Source: JAAEKA01 sp049299095 (GTDB taxonomy: Bacteria > Chloroflexota > Anaerolineae > JAAEKA01). Taken from it: a stretch of DNA of 64,000 nt. How positions within the stretch are numbered: position 1 is the first letter of the stretch; each line of letters opens with the position of its first letter. The position numbers were made by a program, and so were the translations under genes. Under the pieces are notes generated by a model, which worked only from the letters and a program-made list of their open reading frames with translations, did not search any database and was not told the origin of the DNA. This document shows positions 7,650-15,659 of this stretch, piece after piece. The stretch lies in NCBI GenBank assembly GCA_049299095.1, contig JBAQWV010000125.1, positions 35,278 to 99,277 of the forward strand. The letters run 5' to 3'.

Positions 7650-9287
7650 ATGTTTCATTCTATCCGTTGGCGTCTCGTTGCCAGTTTCGTGGGTGTCACC
7701 CTGCTCACCGTCGCGCTGATCGGCGTGTTATCATTGTCGCTGATCCGACAGCAAATCGCGCGCCAGCAGGCGGACTATCTGCGCACCAACGCGGATTCAA
7801 TTGCCACGCAGGCCGAACCGCTCTTTTTGCCGCGCCCCAACCAATTCGCCTTACAGCAGTTGGCGCGCACCTCGGCCTTTCTCAGTAACTCGCATGTACG
7901 CATCCTCGATGCCGGTCAAGCCGCAGTGGCCGATTCGGGCCAGTCTGCCACCGGTACGGCTGAATACCTGTGGCTGCAACCGCTGCTGGAGCTATACCCC
8001 GACCTTGATGCCAGTCTGTTCGGCGGTGACCCCGCGGCGATGGTAGTGCCGCTGGAAAAGGATGGTACTTTTTCCGCGGGCTTGCTGGATGAGCAGCAGT
8101 TTTCGCTGTCCGACCTCCCCGCGGGCACCGAATACACGGTAATTCGGCAAGAAGACACGCCCTGGGGCGCGCGGCTGGTTTTCGATCATCGTCAAGTTGA
8201 AGAAACCTTCGCGGCCAGTAATGCCGATGCCAGCAACCCCGCCCCGTCCAGCGAGCAGTCGGTCACCCAACCGATCATTGTCAACGACAACATCGTTGGT
8301 TATGTCGAGCTAAGCGGTTCAGTCGCGTACAGTGAACGCGCCGTCGAAACGGCCCGCCGCGCCATGCTGCTGGCCGGGCTGGGTGCGGCCTTGCTGGCCG
8401 GCTTGGCTGCGTTGCTGGTCAGCCGCACCCTGTCCGCGCCGCTGACAGGGCTGGCTGCCACCGCCACGCAGATGGGCGCGGGCGACCTTTCCGTGCGTGC
8501 GCCGGTGCGCGGCAAGGACGAGATCGGCCAGCTTGGGCAGCAGTTCAACCTGATGGCGGGGCGGCTGGAAGCCAGCTTTGCCGATTTAGCCGCAGAGCGA
8601 GACTCGCTGCGCCGCTTCATCGCCGATGCTTCGCATGAACTGCGCACCCCTATCACCGCGTTAAAGAATTTCAACGAGCTGCTGCAAGGCGCGGCCGCGC
8701 AGGATCCGGCTGCGGCCAGCGAATTCCTGCAAGAAAGTGGCGCACAGATCACACGGCTGGAATGGATCACGGCCAACTTGCTCAATCTGTCGCGGTTGGA
8801 CGCGGGGTTGGTGCAACTGGACTGGCAGGAGGAAGACGCGCGCGACCTGATCGAAGCCGCAGCTGCGCCGTTCAAGGTACGCGCCCAGGAGCAAGGGGTG
8901 CGACTGATCGTCACACCACCGACGCCGCGAATCGTGTGTCGCTGCGATCCGCCGCGGCTGGAAATGGCGCTGGCAAACCTGCTGGACAACGCATTCAAGG
9001 CCACACCAGCCGGAGGCGAGGTGCGCCTCACAGCCCAGGCATCCCGCGACAAGGTACTTTTCACCGTGGAGGACACAGGTAAGGGCATCGCTGCGGCTGA
9101 CCTGCCCCATGTTTTTGAGCGGTTTTATCGCGGTCAGAACAGCGACGCCAGCGGCACAGGCTTGGGGCTGGCCATTGTACAAAGTGTGCTGCAAGCACAC
9201 GGCGGCGCGGCCCAGGTTGCCAGCACGCTCGGCGTCGGCAGTCGCTTCACGCTGGAACTGCCACTGCCCACGGCCAGCGAGCTGTAA
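7650..9287 (+). CDS. Membrane sensor histidine kinase with HAMP domain
   Basis: A 545-aa kinase. TM1 lies at about residues 7-30, an extracytoplasmic sensor region at about 31-235, and TM2 near 236-258. HAMP follows (SRTLSAPLTGLAATATQMGA and onward), then HisKA with H329 in DASHELRTPITALKNF, then HATPase_c with DNAFKATPAGG, DTGKGI (D475) and GTGLGLAI (G502). The ATG at 7650 is chosen because the hydrophobic helix starts at once; the in-frame upstream extension overlaps the terminator. It is the cognate kinase of the response regulator at 5460-6158. Confidence 0.93.
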   Translation: MFHSIRWRLVASFVGVTLLTVALIGVLSLSLIRQQIARQQADYLRTNADSIATQAEPLFLPRPNQFALQQLARTSAFLSNSHVRILDAGQAAVADSGQSATGTAEYLWLQPLLELYPDLDASLFGGDPAAMVVPLEKDGTFSAGLLDEQQFSLSDLPAGTEYTVIRQEDTPWGARLVFDHRQVEETFAASNADASNPAPSSEQSVTQPIIVNDNIVGYVELSGSVAYSERAVETARRAMLLAGLGAALLAGLAALLVSRTLSAPLTGLAATATQMGAGDLSVRAPVRGKDEIGQLGQQFNLMAGRLEASFADLAAERDSLRRFIADASHELRTPITALKNFNELLQGAAAQDPAAASEFLQESGAQITRLEWITANLLNLSRLDAGLVQLDWQEEDARDLIEAAAAPFKVRAQEQGVRLIVTPPTPRIVCRCDPPRLEMALANLLDNAFKATPAGGEVRLTAQASRDKVLFTVEDTGKGIAAADLPHVFERFYRGQNSDASGTGLGLAIVQSVLQAHGGAAQVASTLGVGSRFTLELPLPTASEL

Positions 9288-9314
9288 CCTCAACCGCTTG
9301 GCCATACTGCCAAC

Positions 9315-9360
9315 AAAAAAGCGTAACCACGGCAGGCAGGACCTGCGGGTTACGCTTTTT
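9315..9360. terminator. Bidirectional terminator between kinase and yccF
   Basis: A 13-bp stem (9316-9328 with 9348-9360) flanked by A and T runs lies between convergent genes and can end transcription from both sides. Confidence 0.85.
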
Positions 9361-9378
9361 GTGTGTCAAAGATCGGGT

Positions 9379-9786
9379 TTAGCTGGCGGCTACCGGCGCA
9401 CCCACAGGGCGCAGGTCACGACCAAAGGGGAACAACGCCAGCGGGATCAGCTTGATGTGCTGTGCCGCAAAGGGCAGCCCCACGATGGTTAGGGCCAGTA
9501 AAGCCGCCATCGTCAGGTGCGCCAGGGCGATTTCCCAGCCGAACAGCACCAGCCACAGCACATTCAACAGCAAGCTCAAGGGGCTGTTGACGTGATCGTA
9601 TTCCACGATCTCCTTGCCGAAGGGGGCAAAGGTCGCCATGCCCAACTTGATGTTCTGCACGCCGAAGGGAATACCAACGATGGTCAGACACATGGCCAGA
9701 CCACCGACAATGTAGCCTAAACCAGCCACAAAACCACCAAAAATCAACCAGATCAAGTTACCAAGAAAAGACATCGTATTTTTCAT
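9379..9786 (-). CDS. yccF: YccF domain-containing membrane protein
   Basis: This 135-aa protein contains two YccF (DUF307) repeats: LGNLIWLIFGGFVAGLGYI with LTIVGIPFGVQNIKLG, then LLNVLWLVLFGWEIALAHL with LTIVGLPFAAQHIKL. Each repeat gives about two membrane helices. YccF proteins are small inner-membrane proteins of unknown function. It appears monocistronic and is convergent with the kinase gene. Confidence 0.93.
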   Translation of the reverse strand: MKNTMSFLGNLIWLIFGGFVAGLGYIVGGLAMCLTIVGIPFGVQNIKLGMATFAPFGKEIVEYDHVNSPLSLLLNVLWLVLFGWEIALAHLTMAALLALTIVGLPFAAQHIKLIPLALFPFGRDLRPVGAPVAAS

Positions 9787-9899
9787 CCTTTTTGTATGAG
9801 CGGCGGCACAAACTGCCGCCGCAGCATGGGTTTCAGTTTCTTAACTCATTATCTATACGTGATAAACCGCGGCGGGTTTCAAGCGATGCCGCGGCTCGT

Positions 9900-9928
9900 T
9901 TGGGGGCATGCGCAAGCACCTGTACAAT
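9900..9928 (+). promoter_or_regulatory. Predicted promoter of the DUF503 gene
   Basis: TTGGGG (9900-9905), a 17-nt spacer and TACAAT (9923-9928) precede the DUF503 start by about 50 nt. Confidence 0.45.
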
Positions 9929-9978
9929 AGCGGTATGCTGGTTTGCAGCACAACGCCCCTTTCCGATGGACATCACTC

Positions 9979-10266
9979 ATGGTTATTGGCATCGTAACAA
10001 TCGAACTGCACATTCCGCTTAACGATTCACTGAAAGGCAAGCGCAGCGTCATCAAACCGATTCTCGCGCGCCTGCGCAGCGAATACAACGTTTCAGTCGC
10101 CGAAGTAGACCACCAAGACATGCTGCGCAGCGCAGTGCTCGGCGTCGCCTGCATTTCCTCTGACAAAGACTATGCGCACGGCTTACTGATGAAAGTCGTG
10201 GACAGCGTGCAACGCTGGCGACTGGATGCTGAATTGGTAGACTACGACATCGAACTGATCAGCTAG
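9979..10266 (+). CDS. DUF503 family protein, 95 aa
   Basis: It begins MVIGIVTIELHIP and contains SLKGKRSVIKPILARLRSEY and VAEVDHQDMLRSAVLGVACIS, hallmark blocks of DUF503. This is a small alpha/beta family usually found near rbfA/infB and of unproven, possibly ribosome-related function. Here it stands alone. The ATG at 9979 is chosen because the domain starts immediately; an upstream in-frame ATG at 9943 would add 12 residues. The end overlaps the convergent esterase gene by 8 bp. Confidence 0.88.
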   Translation: MVIGIVTIELHIPLNDSLKGKRSVIKPILARLRSEYNVSVAEVDHQDMLRSAVLGVACISSDKDYAHGLLMKVVDSVQRWRLDAELVDYDIELIS

Positions 10267-11323
10267 CTGGCCGCGGCGAGAAAAGCGCCTCCAGCCCGCG
10301 CCACAGATCGTTGCGCCACGCGGTGTAGTTATGCCCTGCGCTATATTCCCGATACGTCACGTCATAGCCGCGCGCGGCCAGCAGGTCGTGCGTGGTGCGG
10401 TTGCTGGCAAGCAGCCACTCATAGCGTCCTACATCCAGCCAGATGCGCAGCGGCAGCCGCGGGCCATCAGCCACCAGCGACAGCACGCTGGTCGGGTAAT
10501 CGTCCAGATGAAACGCGCCCGATTGGCTCAACACATGGCCGAAAAGCTGCGGCAGACGCAGCCCAGTGTACAGCGCCATCAAGCCACCCATTGATGCGCC
10601 CAGCACGCCAAAATCACCGGGTTCAGTCGTCAGAGCTAGCTGCTGGCGGGCCGCAGGCAGCACGATCTCACGCACAAATGTGATCGTGCCATCGCTGCCG
10701 CCGTATTCGGCCATGCGCGCGCTGCGGCCATTGGCGACAAACGCCACGGCCAGTGGACGAATACGCCCCTGGGCCAACAAGTTATCCAGCAACATCGGCA
10801 GCCGCGCACGGCGCAGATAGTCCGGCCCGTCGTAGACAAGCAACAGCGGCACAGGCCCGGGCACAGGTGGACGATAGAAGGTGACGCTGCGCGCTTGGCC
10901 TGCCACCGTGCCCTGTGTCGGCAGCGAAAGCGCGATCAGCTCGCCCTGCGGCACATCCGGCACGGGCTGCGCCAGCGGCGTAAAGCTGGCCTCCGGCATC
11001 GTGAACCAATTGTTGTACTTGCCCATGCCGTTGCTGACGCGCCGTCGGTTCAACGGATCGTTCAAACGCTCCTCGTCCGTTCCAAAGCAATATTCCATGT
11101 AGGTATCGGGCAGCAGTTCCAGTCTGGCGGTCCAGATTGGTTCCCACTGCACCACACCGCGCGGCTTGCGCAGGCGTTGCCAGGCTAGACCGCTGGCGGC
11201 GTCCCAATCGTTCCAGTCGCCGCGCAGCACGGGCGGCCGCGCGCCCTGCCAGACGAAGGTCGCGGTATTGCCATCCAACACCGGCGCACCGTGCTGAGGG
11301 ACTTGTTCGAGGATATGCGTCAT
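10259..11323 (-). CDS. Enterochelin-esterase-like alpha/beta hydrolase
   Basis: A 354-aa protein with an N-terminal E-set/CBM48-like region (about 15-120; ATFVWQGARPPVLRGDWNDW) and a C-terminal esterase domain. That domain has the nucleophile elbow GASMGG (in FGVLGASMGGLMALYTGLRL) and a late SAGHNYTAWRNDLW that supplies the catalytic histidine. This is the Fes/IroD-like architecture. No siderophore genes are nearby and no signal peptide is seen, so the natural ester is unknown. A minus-strand TATAAT (11365-11370) is a plausible -10. Confidence 0.85.
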   Translation of the reverse strand: MTHILEQVPQHGAPVLDGNTATFVWQGARPPVLRGDWNDWDAASGLAWQRLRKPRGVVQWEPIWTARLELLPDTYMEYCFGTDEERLNDPLNRRRVSNGMGKYNNWFTMPEASFTPLAQPVPDVPQGELIALSLPTQGTVAGQARSVTFYRPPVPGPVPLLLVYDGPDYLRRARLPMLLDNLLAQGRIRPLAVAFVANGRSARMAEYGGSDGTITFVREIVLPAARQQLALTTEPGDFGVLGASMGGLMALYTGLRLPQLFGHVLSQSGAFHLDDYPTSVLSLVADGPRLPLRIWLDVGRYEWLLASNRTTHDLLAARGYDVTYREYSAGHNYTAWRNDLWRGLEALFSPRPAS

Positions 11324-11364
11324 TACGTAGCTCCGAAATTACGTCTTGGGTGAATACCCGATGA

Positions 11365-11393
11365 ATTATAGGTCACCTGCCGACTTCTGGCGA
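11365..11393 (-). promoter_or_regulatory. Predicted promoter of the esterase gene
   Basis: On the minus strand TCGCCA (11388-11393), 17 nt and TATAAT (11365-11370). The -35 is weak. The element lies in the 80-bp divergent gap shared with the antibiotic-kinase-like gene. Confidence 0.45.
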
Positions 11394-11403
11394 TTTTCAT
11401 ATC

Positions 11404-12351
11404 ATGCCTGGTTTTGATCCCTTTAGCGGGCTGTCTGACCACGGCGCGGCCTTCGCGCGCACGATCCAAGGCGTTCACGGCGCAGTCGGCCGCGTCTGGC
11501 TCGATCGGCTGCCCGCGCTGCTGCTCGTCTACGCGGAACGCTGGTCGCTGCGCCTGTTGCCTCCCTTTCCACTGTCCTACCACTACGTCGCGCCGGTGCA
11601 GTGGGCCGATAACACAGACGCGGTGCTGAAAGCTGGGCCGCCCACGCTGGATCGCTGTCGTGAGCTATTGGCGCTACAGGCGTTCGATGGGCACGGCATG
11701 GCGCGACTGTTGGCATTTGACCTAACAGACGGCGTGGCGCTGATCGAACGTGTCCAGCCGGGCCACACACTGGCCGGTCTGGACGACGAGACAGCAACGA
11801 GCATCGCCGCGGCGGTAATGCAGCAACTTTGGCAGACACAGGCCGACGCGCTTTTCCCCGAATTTCCGACGATCCAGCAATGGGGAGAGGGCTTTGCGCG
11901 GCTACGGACGCGCTTCAACGGCGGCACAGGCCCATTGCCTGCGGCATGGGTGGACCGCGCTGAGCACATTTTTGCGGAATTGACCGCTTCAGCCGCCGCA
12001 CCGACGCTGTTGCACGGCGATTTGCATCATTTCAACCTATTGGCGGGCCAACGCTCCCCGTGGTTGGCAATTGATCCGCAAGGCGTGATAGGTGAACCGG
12101 CGTATGAGGTGGGCGCGCTGCTGCGCAATCCATTCGAACCGCTGCCGGCCCACGCTGATCTAGTGCGATTCCAGGCGCGGCGGGTTGATCAACTGGCTGA
12201 GCTGCTCAATCTGGATCGGCAACGGTTGGCCGGTTGGGGCATGGCGCAGGCGGTGTTGTCTGCTTGCTGGGATGTAGAGGATAACGTACCGGGGTTTGCA
12301 AAGGCATTGGCGTACGCGGACGCGCTTGCGTGCGCAACTCGCAGCTCGTAA
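11404..12351 (+). CDS. Streptomycin/hydroxyurea-kinase-like phosphotransferase
   Basis: A 315-aa protein of the aminoglycoside 6-phosphotransferase/hydroxyurea kinase family. The catalytic loop reads LLHGDLHHFNLLAG, the metal-binding segment is AIDPQGVIGEPAYEVG (DPQG in place of the usual DPKG), and the N-terminal lobe has FDPFSGLSDHGAAF and AVGRVWLDRLPALL. Family members phosphorylate streptomycin-type hydroxyls. Chromosomal members are often of unknown substrate, so actual resistance is not shown. No clear Shine-Dalgarno precedes the ATG. Its stop codon is formed by the first copy of a heptamer repeat. Confidence 0.85.
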   Translation: MPGFDPFSGLSDHGAAFARTIQGVHGAVGRVWLDRLPALLLVYAERWSLRLLPPFPLSYHYVAPVQWADNTDAVLKAGPPTLDRCRELLALQAFDGHGMARLLAFDLTDGVALIERVQPGHTLAGLDDETATSIAAAVMQQLWQTQADALFPEFPTIQQWGEGFARLRTRFNGGTGPLPAAWVDRAEHIFAELTASAAAPTLLHGDLHHFNLLAGQRSPWLAIDPQGVIGEPAYEVGALLRNPFEPLPAHADLVRFQARRVDQLAELLNLDRQRLAGWGMAQAVLSACWDVEDNVPGFAKALAYADALACATRSS

Positions 12352-12384
12352 CTCGTAACTCGTAACTCGTAACTCGTAACTCGT
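12345..12384. repeat. Tandem heptamer CTCGTAA, about 5.7 copies
   Basis: Five perfect copies of CTCGTAA (12345-12379) and a partial sixth run from the last codons of the kinase-like gene into the intergenic space; the stop TAA is part of copy one. A related two-copy ATTACGC heptamer lies at 12419-12432. Confidence 0.95.
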
Positions 12385-12418
12385 ATTAACATTCGCACAC
12401 CAGCGGAGTCAATTCTGA

Positions 12419-12432
12419 ATTACGCATTACGC
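12419..12432. repeat. Two-copy heptamer ATTACGC
   Basis: Two perfect adjacent ATTACGC units lie just past the stop of the minus-strand lipoprotein gene. On the opposite strand they read GCGTAAT, the same unit seen near 17292. Confidence 0.8.
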
Positions 12433-12438
12433 ATCAGC

Positions 12439-12906
12439 CTACGGATTAGTCAGGCGCAGCCAGCGCGCGCCGGAATTGGTGTGAACCGCGATTTGTTTGC
12501 CATCGGGCAAAGCCAGCACAATGCGGTAGCCGGGGGTAATGACGTCCAGACACATTTCACCCGGTTTATCCACGCCCAGACAAGAATTGCGCCATTCCAC
12601 TTCTTCCATACTGACTAGTTGCAACTGTGTGGCGTTTACGCTCAACTCCTGCGCGGCAAAATCCAACGCTTTCGCGGCAATGGCAGCAGAGCCTTCCAGT
12701 TGTGGCGGTGCAGTGGGCACGGCAGGAACCGCGGTAGCAAGCTGCGGTGTAGCCGTTGGTGGCGGCGGGGTGGCCGTGGCGGGTTCATTGGTTGGGGCAG
12801 CCGTTGGCTCGACCACCGGCGCTAAAGGCATGGGGGTGGCGGGTGCAACGCAGGCCGCGGCCAGCCACCCTACAAGCAGCAAAATCATCCAGTTTCGACG
12901 CATCAT
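12439..12906 (-). CDS. Lipoprotein with Thr/Pro stalk and small C-terminal domain
   Basis: This 155-aa protein has a lipoprotein signal (LLLVGWLAAAC, Cys at about residue 19) and a Thr/Pro/Ala-rich stalk (about 20-70). A compact domain follows: AAKALDFAAQELSVNATQLQ, EVEWRNSCLGVDKPGEMC and YRIVLALPDGKQIAVHT. The two-cysteine C-L-G-V-x-x-P-G-x-x-C pattern suggests a disulfide or metal loop. I recall similar domains in other Chloroflexota lipoproteins, but no function is known to me. Confidence 0.75.
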   Translation of the reverse strand: MMRRNWMILLLVGWLAAACVAPATPMPLAPVVEPTAAPTNEPATATPPPPTATPQLATAVPAVPTAPPQLEGSAAIAAKALDFAAQELSVNATQLQLVSMEEVEWRNSCLGVDKPGEMCLDVITPGYRIVLALPDGKQIAVHTNSGARWLRLTNP

Positions 12907-12962
12907 ACACTCCTTTCGCGCCCGCAGGCGTTGGTTCTCCTGCTCCAGCGCGCTTGCTGTAC

Positions 12963-12971
12963 ATTATACCA
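12963..12971 (-). promoter_or_regulatory. Extended -10 promoter of the lipoprotein gene
   Basis: Minus-strand TGG plus TATAAT, 57 nt upstream of the lipoprotein ATG; no convincing -35. Confidence 0.45.
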
Positions 12972-12992
12972 TTAGTCGAGATTGCGCACCTA

Positions 12993-13001
12993 TGGTAGAC
13001 T
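12993..13001 (+). promoter_or_regulatory. Extended -10 promoter of rnhA
   Basis: TGG plus TAGACT lies 50 nt before the GTG start of rnhA, back to back with the lipoprotein promoter. Confidence 0.45.
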
Positions 13002-13050
13002 GCGGCGACGCGGCCAGTAGTTGCTGACTTTTTTCGATGGAGCTAAATCA

Positions 13051-13569
13051 GTGAGTGAGCGGCCAACTGTAACGATGTACACTGACGGCGGCGCGCTGGG
13101 CAACCCAGGCCCCGGCGGCTACGGTGTTGTGCTGCTGTACAAACAGCATCGCAAAGAATTGTCGGGGGGCTATCGCCTGACCACCAACAATCGCATGGAA
13201 TTGATGGCGGTAATCGCCGGGCTAGAAAAGCTGAACCAGCCGTGCGACATCACGCTCTACACCGACTCGCGCTACATTGCCGACGCCATCAGCAAAGGCT
13301 GGGCCAAACGCTGGAAAGCTAACGGCTGGCAGCGCAACGCCAAAGAAGCCGCGCTAAACCCCGATCTATGGGAACGGGCGCTGCGCTTGCTGGAGCAGCA
13401 TCAGATCAACGTGATTTGGGTGAAGGGGCACGCCGGCAACGCCGAAAACGAGCGTTGCGATCAATTGTCGGTCGCGGCTGCGCACAGCCGTGACCTGCCG
13501 ACTGACGAGGTGTACGAGCGTAGCAATCCGCGGCCCGGCCCCACAAAGAACTGGATGAGCGGCAAATGA
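13051..13569 (+). CDS. rnhA: Ribonuclease HI
   Basis: A 172-aa enzyme that cuts RNA in RNA:DNA hybrids. All catalytic blocks are present: TMYTDGGALGNPGPGGYG (first Asp), NNRMELMAVIAGLE (Glu), ITLYTDSRYIADAI (Asp) and VKGHAGNAENERCDQL (His and Asp). The GTG at 13051 is preferred, since GGAG (13039-13042) lies 8 nt upstream and the domain then starts at a normal distance. An in-frame TTG at 13021 is the alternative. It is the first of several plus-strand genes. Confidence 0.95.
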   Translation: MSERPTVTMYTDGGALGNPGPGGYGVVLLYKQHRKELSGGYRLTTNNRMELMAVIAGLEKLNQPCDITLYTDSRYIADAISKGWAKRWKANGWQRNAKEAALNPDLWERALRLLEQHQINVIWVKGHAGNAENERCDQLSVAAAHSRDLPTDEVYERSNPRPGPTKNWMSGK

Positions 13570-13591
13570 CACAGATAGGCAAGTAAGCAAG

Positions 13592-13963
13592 ATGGAATTC
13601 TTTTTGGCTATCGGTGCGGGCAGTGCGCCCCCCCGCAAGGAACGCTTCGCTGAATTCGGTCAGGCACTGGAACGCGCGACAGAGCTGATCAACACAGCCG
13701 CGGCCACGCCCCTTGAAATCACTGACACCGGCGAACATCAGGTGCTAGATGCGGCTGATCTGCAACGGCTGGCTGCGTGGGTCGGTCAGTTCGCACCGAT
13801 GGATGACACCGTGGCGCGGGCAGTGTTGCAGCCGCTGCCCGCCGCGACACTGGATGCACTGGCGCGCTGGTTATTATTTCGTATGCGCGCCGCAGGCATT
13901 GCCCCGCGCGCCCGTCTGGCTGTCCTCGGCAGCGTTTTGGATGCGGTGAAGGGAGAGGGATAG
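13592..13963 (+). CDS. Uncharacterised protein, 123 aa
   Basis: I do not recognise this family. The protein is mostly helical by composition, acidic, and lacks signal peptide or membrane segments. It has LDAADLQRLAAWVGQFAPMD and ATLDALARWLLFRMRAAGI. It starts 22 nt after rnhA and is probably co-transcribed with it. Confidence 0.65.
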   Translation: MEFFLAIGAGSAPPRKERFAEFGQALERATELINTAAATPLEITDTGEHQVLDAADLQRLAAWVGQFAPMDDTVARAVLQPLPAATLDALARWLLFRMRAAGIAPRARLAVLGSVLDAVKGEG

Positions 13964-13979
13964 GCAAGAATACCAGTGG

Positions 13980-14015
13980 CAGGTAGACCAATGGCAAAAG
14001 CTCCTTGTCTACCTG
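13980..14015. repeat. 9-bp inverted repeat upstream of the PhzF gene
   Basis: CAGGTAGAC (13980-13988) and GTCTACCTG (14007-14015) flank an 18-nt loop, 19 nt before the PhzF start. It could be an operator or a small hairpin; it is not followed by a T-run. Confidence 0.6.
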
Positions 14016-14034
14016 TATACTCCCCATACTCACT

Positions 14035-14970
14035 ATGAAAACCTACCATTGTCTCCAAGTTGACGTTTTTACTGACACGCCGTTCGGTGGCAATCCGCTG
14101 GCAGTGTTTCCGGATGCTCTGGGCCTGAGCGACACCGAGATGCAGCAGCTCGCGCTGGAGTGCAATACCTCGGAAACCACCTTTGTACTGCCAGCCACCC
14201 TGCCCGGCGCTGACTTTCGCGTACGCATCTTCACCCCCACACAGGAAATCCCCTTTGCCGGACACCCGCTGGTGGGTACGCACTGGGTACTGGCCCATCT
14301 GGGCCGCGTGGTGTTGGCCGAACCGACGACGCGCGTCACCTTCGAATTGGGGGTGGGGCTGCGCAGCGCCACCCTCCACGTAGCGGCTGGGCGCGTCACG
14401 CGCGTGGTGACCGATCACCAGCCGCCGCAGTTCCTGCAAACCGCCAGCCCGGAGCAAGTTGAACGCCTTGCGGCCGCGCTGAAACTGCCCGCCGAAGCTA
14501 TTTTCGCCGTTGGCACACCGGTGCAGGGCGTTTCCACCGGCTACCCGCAACTGTTTGTGCCGGTGCGCTCGTTGGTTGAGGTGCAGGGCATGAATGCGTT
14601 GGCGTTGGACGTGCCCGCACTGACCACGCTGTGCAGCGAACTGGGCTTGCCCGGCCCGGATGTGGCGGTGTTCTCGCTGGAGACGGTTCATCCTGGCCGC
14701 GACGTACATCTGCGCTTCTTTGCACCGCATCAGGGCATCCCTGAAGACCCCGCTACCGGCTCAGCCAGCGGCGGGTTAGGTTCATATCTGATCCGGCACG
14801 GCTTGATCGCGGCTACCGCACCCGTCACCACGATCCACACCGAGCAGGGGCTGGAAATGCACCGCCCCAGCCATGTCATCGTGGATGTGGAAGGCACGCC
14901 AGACACCATCCGCATGGTGCGCGTCAGCGGTGATGTCGTGCCGCTGCTGGATGGCCGGTTCAGTTGGTAA
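14035..14970 (+). CDS. PhzF family isomerase/epimerase
   Basis: A 311-aa diaminopimelate-epimerase-fold protein. The N-terminus reads CLQVDVFTDTPFGGNPLAVF, followed by LALECNTSETTFVLP (the catalytic-Glu region of PhzF), FRVRIFTPTQEIPFAGHPLVG and C-terminal PHQGIPEDPATGSASGGL. PhzF acts on DHHA in phenazine synthesis, but most chromosomal paralogues have unknown substrates, and no phenazine genes are nearby. The ATG at 14035 matches the conserved start. It overlaps nothing, but the next gene starts directly after its stop. Confidence 0.92.
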   Translation: MKTYHCLQVDVFTDTPFGGNPLAVFPDALGLSDTEMQQLALECNTSETTFVLPATLPGADFRVRIFTPTQEIPFAGHPLVGTHWVLAHLGRVVLAEPTTRVTFELGVGLRSATLHVAAGRVTRVVTDHQPPQFLQTASPEQVERLAAALKLPAEAIFAVGTPVQGVSTGYPQLFVPVRSLVEVQGMNALALDVPALTTLCSELGLPGPDVAVFSLETVHPGRDVHLRFFAPHQGIPEDPATGSASGGLGSYLIRHGLIAATAPVTTIHTEQGLEMHRPSHVIVDVEGTPDTIRMVRVSGDVVPLLDGRFSW

Positions 14971-15174
14971 GTGAGCCAGCCAATGCCGCCGCGCTTGCGT
15001 GATCTGTACCAACCGGGGGACCGTGTGGAAATCTGTTTTGACCGTGCTGGCTTGGAAGAATGGTTGCCCGGCCAGATCGCGGGCTTTCAACACCCTGGCG
15101 TGTGGGTACGTACCCTGTCTGGGGGGATGTGGTTCGTCACCAATACCCGCCGCATTCGACCTTTGGAAAATTAG
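14971..15174 (+). CDS. Small uncharacterised protein, 67 aa
   Basis: It starts with GTG immediately after the PhzF stop (TAA-GTG) and ends 2 bp before the next gene. The sequence LYQPGDRVEICFD...WLPGQIAGFQHPGVWVRTL suggests a small SH3-like or Tudor-like beta barrel (a turn G-D-R-V followed by W-x-x-G-x-I). That is structural inference; I do not recognise a named family. Tight spacing supports expression as part of the PhzF operon. Confidence 0.65.
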   Translation: MSQPMPPRLRDLYQPGDRVEICFDRAGLEEWLPGQIAGFQHPGVWVRTLSGGMWFVTNTRRIRPLEN

Positions 15175-15176
15175 AC

Positions 15177-15596
15177 ATGCTCTCACAAGCCACAGCTACC
15201 ACGCTCCATGCAGCCGGCGTCGTCTGGACGCCGCAACACCTTGATTTTTTTGCCATTCCCGGTGCCGAGTTTGCCGGTCAGGTTTTCGTGATCACCGACA
15301 TGACCATCACGGCGGAAGCATTGTACGGCCAGCCAGCGGTGATGTTTCATGGCACAGTGGAATGGGCGCTCGATCACCTATGGCTGGGAGAGGTAATCTG
15401 GCTGCCGCGCGAGGATCAACTGCGCGACTTGCTGGAAGAGCAGTTGGCCGCGGAGGGCGCGGACGCGCTCACCCTGACCACGACACAAACCGGCTATCGC
15501 TGCACCATCCGTCACCAGCAACAGACACTCAGCTTTGAGGCTTTTGACGCGGCGGAAGCCTACGCTGCGACCTTGTTGCACCTGCTGGCAGCCTGA
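15177..15596 (+). CDS. Uncharacterised protein, 139 aa
   Basis: An acidic alpha/beta protein of no family I recognise. The C-terminal part, ALTLTTTQTGYRCTIRHQQQ then LSFEAFDAAEAYAATLLHLL, is consistent with a small mixed fold. It starts at ATG 15177, 2 bp after the preceding stop. Last gene of the PhzF operon; a promoter for the permease begins right after it. Confidence 0.6.
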   Translation: MLSQATATTLHAAGVVWTPQHLDFFAIPGAEFAGQVFVITDMTITAEALYGQPAVMFHGTVEWALDHLWLGEVIWLPREDQLRDLLEEQLAAEGADALTLTTTQTGYRCTIRHQQQTLSFEAFDAAEAYAATLLHLLAA

Positions 15597-15624
15597 GTTT
15601 TTGCTGGTTGTGCGGTTGTTATGC

Positions 15625-15652
15625 TAGACATATCTCGCGCTCGTGGTATAAT
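15625..15652 (+). promoter_or_regulatory. Promoter of the NCS2 permease / molybdenum hydroxylase operon
   Basis: TAGACA (15625-15630), a 16-nt spacer and a consensus TATAAT (15647-15652) preceded by TGG. This is one of the strongest promoters in the window and implies a leader of about 195 nt. Confidence 0.65.
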
Positions 15653-15659
15653 TGCCTTA

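Noticed and set aside
12345..12384. CRISPR array
   Set aside because: The unit is 7 bp and there are no spacers; it is a simple tandem repeat.
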